A stretch of DNA of 25,513 bases, taken from NCBI GenBank assembly GCA_003427395.1, contig BFEA01000187.1:1790953-1816465 (forward strand), read 5' to 3'. The position numbers and the translations under genes were made by a program. A model generated the notes under the pieces. The model was not told the DNA's origin. It saw only the letters and a list, made by a program, of their open reading frames with translations, and ran no database searches. Shown here one piece after another: positions 19,930-25,513 of this stretch (within the stretch, counting starts at the first letter, position 1; every line of letters begins with the position of its first letter). Source of the DNA: Chara braunii (Eukaryota; Streptophyta; Charophyceae; Charales; Characeae).

Positions 19930-19962
19930 AGCCGTTTTTTTGTGGGGCAGCACAAAACGGCT
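19930..19962 (+). other. 9-base stem-loop
   Basis: AGCCGTTTT pairs with AAAACGGCT, with an inner GTG/CAC pair. Confidence 0.5.
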
Positions 19963-20070
19963 AGATCAGGAATGAGGTGGCAACCCAAAATGGAAAGAAA
20001 GAAAAGAGGAAAAAATACGAAACTGTGCATTTGGCCCAAAAAGAGAGCTAGATGCACCAAAAATAAAAAA

Positions 20071-20090
20071 TTTGAGCCTATAGGCTCAAA
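20071..20090. other. 20-base perfect palindrome
   Basis: TTTGAGCCTATAGGCTCAAA, no mismatch and no spacer. Confidence 0.6.
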
Positions 20091-20230
20091 ATTGATCCAA
20101 GGACCACCATGGGGGACCTCGGAATATTGGTGGCCTTGGATTTCAGCCTGATCCAAGACTGAGAATACGCCTCTACTTGGAAAAATGGTCCGGCCTACCC
20201 AAGGGAGGCCGAAACTTGAAAAAATCGAGG

Positions 20231-20251
20231 AAAAGACCCACTAGGTCTTTT
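20231..20251 (+). other. 8-base stem-loop
   Basis: AAAAGACC, loop CACTA, GGTCTTTT. Confidence 0.5.
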
Positions 20252-20345
20252 TCTCTCAAGTAGGCTACCCCTTGGACCTTGGAATCAAGGGGGCAACATT
20301 TTCCAAGAGGTAGGAGGCTAAAAAGAGGCCCAAGTGGTAGGCCAA

Positions 20346-20357
20346 GTTGGTACCAAC
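20346..20357. other. 12-base perfect palindrome
   Basis: GTTGGTACCAAC, about 150 bases upstream of the TATA box. Confidence 0.4.
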
Positions 20358-20501
20358 CACTCGGACGGCATGTACCTGGCCGAAAAGAGGCCCAGGTGCC
20401 CCCGAAGAGGCCTAGAGGTGAAATATGGCCAAGGGGGAACCTCGGTTCACCTTGGGGCACTTGGGAGGGCCCAAGGGCTGGTCGGACTGCTGTTCCTCGC
20501 C

Positions 20502-20509
20502 TATATAAG
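20502..20509 (+). promoter_or_regulatory. TATA box
   Basis: TATATAAG in the context CTCGCCTATATAAGTTGGGG is a canonical plant TATA box with GC-rich flanks. Transcription would start about 30 bases downstream (near 20535) on the + strand. No clear coding region follows, which fits an LTR promoter better than a gene promoter. Confidence 0.55.
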
Positions 20510-20914
20510 TTGGGGATTTAGTCCGCCACACTCATACTTGCATGAGGAGTGCCCATGCTGCCCAAGTGAGCCCGTGAGAAGCTCTAGAGGCATTCGAAGA
20601 ATAGTGAGGGGAACCCTTGCCGGTTTCGAAGCTTGGAGGAGGCTGTGAGCTGATGGGAGAAGACTCTACAAGCTAGTGGTAGTGAGGGAGGTAATCCGTC
20701 ATAGCTCCGAGGCCAGTGGAGAGGAAGGCAAGACTAAGAGGAGTCTCATTAGCCCTCCTAGAGGAGAGGACTCCCTACTCTTAGTGGTAGGTACTCATAG
20801 CAACTTGGAGGAGGTGAGAGAGGAAGAAGAAAGGCTTAAAGGAGAAGGAGATCATAGCCAAGAAGGAGGGAGCTTCATTGATAGTGAGACATCCACGGGG
20901 TGAGTAAAGAGATG

Positions 20915-21150
20915 CCTCCCCCTTCTTCTCCCTTCTCTTCTCTCTCCTCTCCCCCTCCTTATCCTCCCCTTCTCCTTTTTCTTCCCCTCCTTCTTGTTCC
21001 TCCTCTTCTTCTCCTTCCTTCTTCTCCTTCTTCTTCTTCATCATCTTCTTCCTCTTCTTCTTCTTCTTCTTCCCCCTCTTCTCCTTCTTCTTCCCCCTTC
21101 CTTCCCTCTTCCTTCCCCTCACCGTTCTCTCCACCTTCCTCCTCACTCAT
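20915..21150 (+). repeat. Polypyrimidine tract with CTT microsatellite
   Basis: About 235 bases are nearly all C and T on the + strand, with a CTT-rich core near 21020-21072. Only scattered A and G interrupt it. The Glu/Lys-rich open frames on the other strand are a by-product. Confidence 0.85.
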
Positions 21151-21156
21151 CCACTA

Positions 21157-24100
21157 AAGTATGTGAGCCAAAAACTTCTCATTTTCTCTCATATTCTTCA
21201 TTTCCTACTTGTTTTCCTACTTGGGTGTGAATCGGAACTCATATCTTGGTGTAGAGTAGTGTTTGAGTAGTGTTTTGTGCTTTTTTTATTTATCCTACCT
21301 CTCCCAAGTGAATCACAACTCTCTCCCTAGTGTATTTAAAGCCCAAACTTGTAATTTTATCTCATGATCTTCATGTTTGTACTCATTTTCGTACTTGGGT
21401 GTGAAGCGCAACTCATATGTTGATGTCAACTTGTGTTTGAGTATTGTGATGTGCATGTTTTGTCCTTTTCTTCACTCCTGTATAACTCGCAACTCATCTT
21501 CTAGTGTATGTGAGCTCAAAACTTATAATTTTCTCTCATATTCTTCATTTCCTACTTGTTTTCCCTCTTGGGTGTGAATCGCAACTCATATTTTGGTGTA
21601 GAGTAGTGTTTGAGTAGTATTTTGTGCTTGTTTTGTTTATTTTATCTCTCTCAAGAGAATCTCAACTCTCTCCCTAGTGTATGAGAGTCCAAACTTGTGA
21701 TTTTCTCTCATGATCTTTATGTTTCTACTCATTTTTTTACTTGGGTGTGAAGCGCAACTCATATGTTGATATCAACTTATGTTTGAGTGTTGAGATGTGC
21801 ATGTTTTGTCATTTTCTTCACTCCTATGTAAACCGCAACTCATCTCCTAGTGTATGTGAGCTCAAAACTTATCACTTTGTCTCAGATTTTTCATTTCTTA
21901 CTTGTCTTTCTACTTGGGTGTAAATCGCAACTCATATGTTGATGTCAACTTGTGTATGAGTGTTGTGATGTGCATGTTTTGTCCTTTTCTTCACTTTCAA
22001 GTGAATCACAGCTCTCTCCTTAGTGTATGTGAGCCAAAACTTTTGATTTTCTTTCATGATCTTCATGTTTCTACTCATTTTTCTACTAGGGTGTGAAGCG
22101 CAACTCATATGTTGATGTCAAAAAACTTGTGTTTGAGTGTTGTGATGTGCATGTTTTGTCACGTTCTTCACTCCTATGTGAATCGCAACTCATCTTCTAG
22201 TGTATGTGAGCTCAAAACTTGTTATTTTCTCTTATATTCTTCATTTCCTACTTGGTTTCCTACTTGGGTGTGAATCAAAACTCATATCTTGGTGTAGAAT
22301 AGTGTTTGAGTAGTGTTTTGTGCTTGTTTTGTTTATTCTACCTCTTCCAAGTGAATCGCAACTCTCTCCCTAATGTCTAAGAGTCCAAACTTGTTATTTT
22401 ATTTCCCGATCTTCATGTTTCTACTAATTTTTCTACTTGGGTGTAAGTGTGAAGCGCAACTCATGTTGATGTCAATTTATGTTTGAGTGTTGAGATGTGC
22501 ATGTTTTGTTCTTTTCTTCACTCCTATGCAATTCGCAACTCATCTCCTTGTGTGTGTGAGCTCAAAACTTGTCATTTTATCTCATATTCTTCATTTTCTA
22601 CATGTCTTTCTACTTGGGTGTAAATCGCAACTCATATGTTGATGTCAACTTGCGTTTGAGTGTTGTGATGTGCATGTTTTGTCCTTTTCTTCACACTTAT
22701 GTAAATCGCAACTCATCTCCTACTTCATGTGAGCTCAAAACTTGTCATTTTCTCTCATATTCTTCATTTCCTACTTGTTTTCCTACTTTGGTGTGAATCA
22801 TAACTCATATCTTGGTATAGAGTAATGTTTGAGTTGTGTTTTGTCCTTGTTTTGTTTATCCTACCTCTCCCAAGTGAATCGCAACTCTCTTCGTGGTGTA
22901 TATGAGCCCAAACTTGTGATTTTCTCTCATGATCTTCATGTTTCTACTCATTTTCGTACTTGGGTGTGAAGCGCAACTCATATGTTGATGTCAACTTGTG
23001 TTTGAGTGTTGTGATGTGCATGTTTTGTCCTTTTCTTCACTCCTATGTAACTCGCAACTCATCTCCTAGTTTGTGTGAGTTAAAAACTTGTCATTTTCTC
23101 TCATATTCTTCATTTCCTACTTGTTTTCCTACTTGGGTGTGAATCGCAACTCATATCTTGGTGTAGAGTAGTATTTGAGTAGTGTTTTGTACTTGTTTTG
23201 TCTTTTCTACCTCTCCCAAGTGAATCGCAATTCTCTCCCTAGTGTATGAGAGTCCAAACTTGTGATTTTCTCTCATGATCTTCATGTTTCTACTAATTTT
23301 CTACTGGGGTGTGAAACGCAACTCATATATTGATGTCAACTTGTGTTTGAGTGTTGTGATATGCATGTTTTGTCCTTTTCTTCACTATTATATAAATCGC
23401 AACTCATCTCCTAGTGTATGTGAGCTCAAAACTTGTCATTTTCTCTCATATTGTTCATTGCCTACTTGTCTTACTACTTGGGTGTAAATCGCAACTCGTA
23501 TGTTGATGTCAGCTTGTGTATGAGTGTTGTGATGTGCATGTTTTGTCCTTTTTTTGATTCCCAAGTGAATCGCAATTCTCTCCCTACTGTATGTGAGCCC
23601 AATCTTGTGGTTTTCTCTTATGATCTTCATGTTTCTATTCACTTTTCTACTTCGGTGTGAAGTGCAACTCATATGTTATGTCAACTTGTCTTTGAGTGTT
23701 GTGATCTGCATGTTTTGTCACGTTCTTCACTCTTATGAAAATCGCAACCCATCTCCTAGTGTATGTGAGCTCCAAACTGGTCATTTTCTCTCATATTCTT
23801 CATTTCCTACTTGTTTTTCTACTTGGGTAAAAATCGCAACTCATATGTTGATGTCAACTTGTGTTTGAGTGATGGGGTGTGCATGATTTGGCATTTTTTT
23901 CACTTCTATGTAAATCGCAACTCATCTCCTAGTGTATGTGAGCTCAAACTTGTCAATTTCTCTTATATCCTTCATTTTCTACTTGTCTTCCTACTTAGGT
24001 GTGAATCGCAACTCATATCTTGGTGAAGAGTAGTGTTTGAAGTGGTGTTTTGTCCTTGTGTGCCCATCTCCTTACTCCCTTGTGAGTTGCAACTCTCTCC

Positions 24101-24370
24101 CTAGTGTATACGAGTCCAAAACTTGTGATTTCCTCGCCTATTCCTCATGTTCTCCCTATTTTTCTACTTGGGTGTGATTCGCAACTCATATCTTGGTGTA
24201 GAGTAGTGTTTGGGGAGTGTTTTGTGTATGTTTTGTCAATTTTTACATCCCCATGTGAATCGCAACTCTTCCCCTAGTGTGGGTGAGCGCGAACTTGTGA
24301 AATTCCCTCTTATTCTTCACTCTCTACTTGTTCCTTCACTTGAGTATGGATCGCATCTTCTGTACAAGTA
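21157..24370 (+). repeat. 173-base satellite, about 19 monomers
   Basis: TACTTGGGTGTGAA or a close variant recurs at 21218, 21392, 21565, 21738, 21911, 22084, 22261, 22434, 22611, 22784, 22957, 23130, 23302, 23475, 23648, 23820, 23992, 24165 and (degenerate) 24336. Spacing is 171-177, mostly 173. Each monomer has two related halves, since CGCAACTC occurs twice about 81 bases apart. Three subtypes differ after the anchor: GAAGCGCAACTCATATGTTG, GAATCGCAACTCATATCTTG and AAATCGCAACTCATATGTTG. Open frames of about 60 codons recur but shift frame in each unit, so they are not genes. Confidence 0.92.
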
Positions 24371-25250
24371 CAGTGTAGTGATTTGGGAGTGTAGAAGGTC
24401 TGCATTGCCTGACCCTCACCCTCCGGTAAGACGCTGAGTTTTACCTTCATGCTCTAGGTCTGATACCGCACGTCTTTAACCCTTCCGTGTTCTATTCGAA
24501 CGTGGTAGTTGGGGAGTTTGATGGGCTGCTGTTTTTTGACTGTTCGAGATGTTGTTGTGTCTTTCTTTACCGGTAGCTGTAGGTCTATAGTAATCGACAA
24601 AACCTGGCCAGCAAAGACTGCTGATCCGGAGAAAAGATAGGGTAACCACCGCCGTCGCGAGAACCACACGAGAACTGCAAACGGGCGGGATGTGGCCGAC
24701 TGCACGTCGGCGACGACGCTGCAGAAACTTGGGGATGAGGTCTAAGGATGCTCCGACCTCATGTCCTGAGTACAAACAGATGACCTGCAGACCCATCAGG
24801 CCATTGGAGTCTGTGTTCTGAAAAAATTAGAAAACGGACTTCCTCCGAACTATTCACCCAGAACCGACTGGCGCCAGAGACGGGCGACTTGACCCAAATG
24901 ACGTCGGAATGAGACAAAATTTTGTGGAAGGCTTCCTTGTGATACAGTGAGAGGGCCCACCAAGTTTCGGCTGATTCTGATGTCGTTATGGGCAGGTAAC
25001 GTAGGTTTGAGTATTCCGAATTTTCGCCTTGTCGAAAAAAACAGCGAAAGCGGTAAGTTACCGAAACTAGCGGAATCTGTAGATTCTGCAGGTTCTCGGC
25101 CAACTGTGTCTGCTGTAGCTGTGTGTTTTCTGCATGCTGACTGTAGACTGTGTACTGTGGGGACTGTGTTTTGCTCCGGGACTAGGGGGTACGGCGGGTA
25201 ATGAGTCCGGTCACTAGGGTAGGAGGCAACGAGGGGCCAAGGGTCACTTT
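24371..25250. other. Unassigned single-copy stretch
   Basis: About 0.9 kb of balanced composition. Overlapping open frames of 80-134 codons lie mostly on the - strand (24454-25254), with no recognisable domain. Short ACTGTG-type repeats occur at 25101-25172. It may be part of another decayed repeat. Confidence 0.35.
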
Positions 25251-25256
25251 GCACCC

Positions 25257-25284
25257 CGTCACCCCTTCACCGTCACCCCTTCAC
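25257..25284 (+). repeat. 14-base tandem repeat, two units
   Basis: CGTCACCCCTTCAC occurs twice in tandem and leads into the larger minisatellite. Confidence 0.8.
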
Positions 25285-25513
25285 CGTCACCCACACCCAT
25301 CCGCCATGACCAACCTTCTTCCACCTTCTTCTACCTCCATCACCCGCACCCATTCACCATAGCCAACCTTCACAACCTTCTTCCACCTCCATCACCCGCG
25401 CCCATCCACCATAGTCAACCTTCACTACCTTCCTCCACCTCCATCACCCTCACCCATCCACCATAGCCAACCTTCACTTACCTTCTTCCACCTCCATCAC
25501 CCGCACCCATCCA
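25284..25513 (+). repeat. 52-53-base minisatellite, runs off the window
   Basis: The anchor CCATCACCC (first unit CCGTCACCC) occurs at 25284, 25337, 25389, 25441 and 25494. Units contain CACCCATCCACCATAGCC and CAACCTTC...CTTCCACCT. The + strand is strongly C-rich with very little G. Confidence 0.9.

Larger units (their letters stand above)
19712..20914 (+). mobile_element. Probable LTR/promoter segment of a second, older retroelement
   Basis: It starts TGTCGG after a purine run and contains several long palindromes upstream of a TATA box at 20502. After the TATA box come about 400 bases without a convincing gene. This fits an LTR U3-R-U5 layout. No second copy, PBS or pol domain is present in the window, so the assignment is inference. 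A CGACA at 24595-24599 could be its right end, but that match may be chance. Confidence 0.35.

Noticed and set aside
20781-21146. Lys/Glu-rich frame on the - strand
   Set aside because: It is the reverse of the pyrimidine tract. Composition alone explains it.
21377-24026. Repeated ~60-70-codon frames with similar peptides
   Set aside because: They come from the 173-base satellite. 173 is not a multiple of three, so the frame changes in each monomer and no continuous protein exists.
19712-24599. A complete 4.9-kb LTR bounded by TGTCG and CGACA
   Set aside because: The right end rests on a five-base match that is expected by chance in several kilobases, and no second copy is in the window. 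Mentioned only as a possibility.
24454-25254. Overlapping - strand frames of 83-134 codons
   Set aside because: No domain, no preferred frame, no conserved motif. Kept only as an unassigned stretch.

Overview
The window looks like nuclear DNA from a repeat-rich plant (streptophyte) genome. The main evidence is a retrotransposon primer-binding site at 5743-5761 that matches the 3' end of plant tRNA-Asp(GUC). Dense tandem repeats, long gene-poor stretches and a Gag-like reading frame agree with this. I see no host gene, tRNA or rRNA. The species cannot be named from the sequence.

Bases 1-19540 are best read as one very large, non-autonomous LTR retroelement on the + strand. Bases 1-5740 and 13845-19540 are two copies of the same sequence in direct orientation, and both end in ...GCGCTCGACA. 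After the first copy come a 2-base spacer and the primer-binding site, so 5740 is the 3' end of the 5' LTR. After the second copy comes unrelated flanking DNA, so 19540 is the end of the 3' LTR. The window begins inside the 5' LTR, so the LTR is longer than 5.7 kb. Its left border lies somewhere between 9432 and 13844 in the 3' copy. No protease, reverse transcriptase, RNase H or integrase is visible. The internal part holds a leader, an unknown reading frame (6976-7650, one internal stop) and a Gag-like frame (7893-9431, two internal stops). The Gag-like frame carries two related capsid-like segments and an Arg/Gly-rich tail. The layout resembles the LARD class (large retrotransposon derivatives), which must borrow Pol from an autonomous relative.

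The LTR is rich in structured repeats. These are an array of bulged hairpins whose stems covary while the loop stays constant (2227-2907 and 16096-16763), a ~122-base tandem array (3060-3905 and 16915-17780), a ~45-base hairpin minisatellite (10531-10750), and a run of perfect stem-loops including a possible three-way junction (11281-12075). The left ~2.2 kb of the two copies is almost identical, while the rest differs by roughly 5-6%.

Bases 19541-25513 are the flank into which this element inserted. They look like other repeats: a purine-rich stretch followed by TGTCGG (19712), a palindrome-rich segment upstream of a clear TATA box (20502), a ~235-base pyrimidine tract, a 173-base satellite of about 19 monomers (21157-24370), about 0.9 kb of unassigned sequence, and a 52-53-base minisatellite that runs off the window end.
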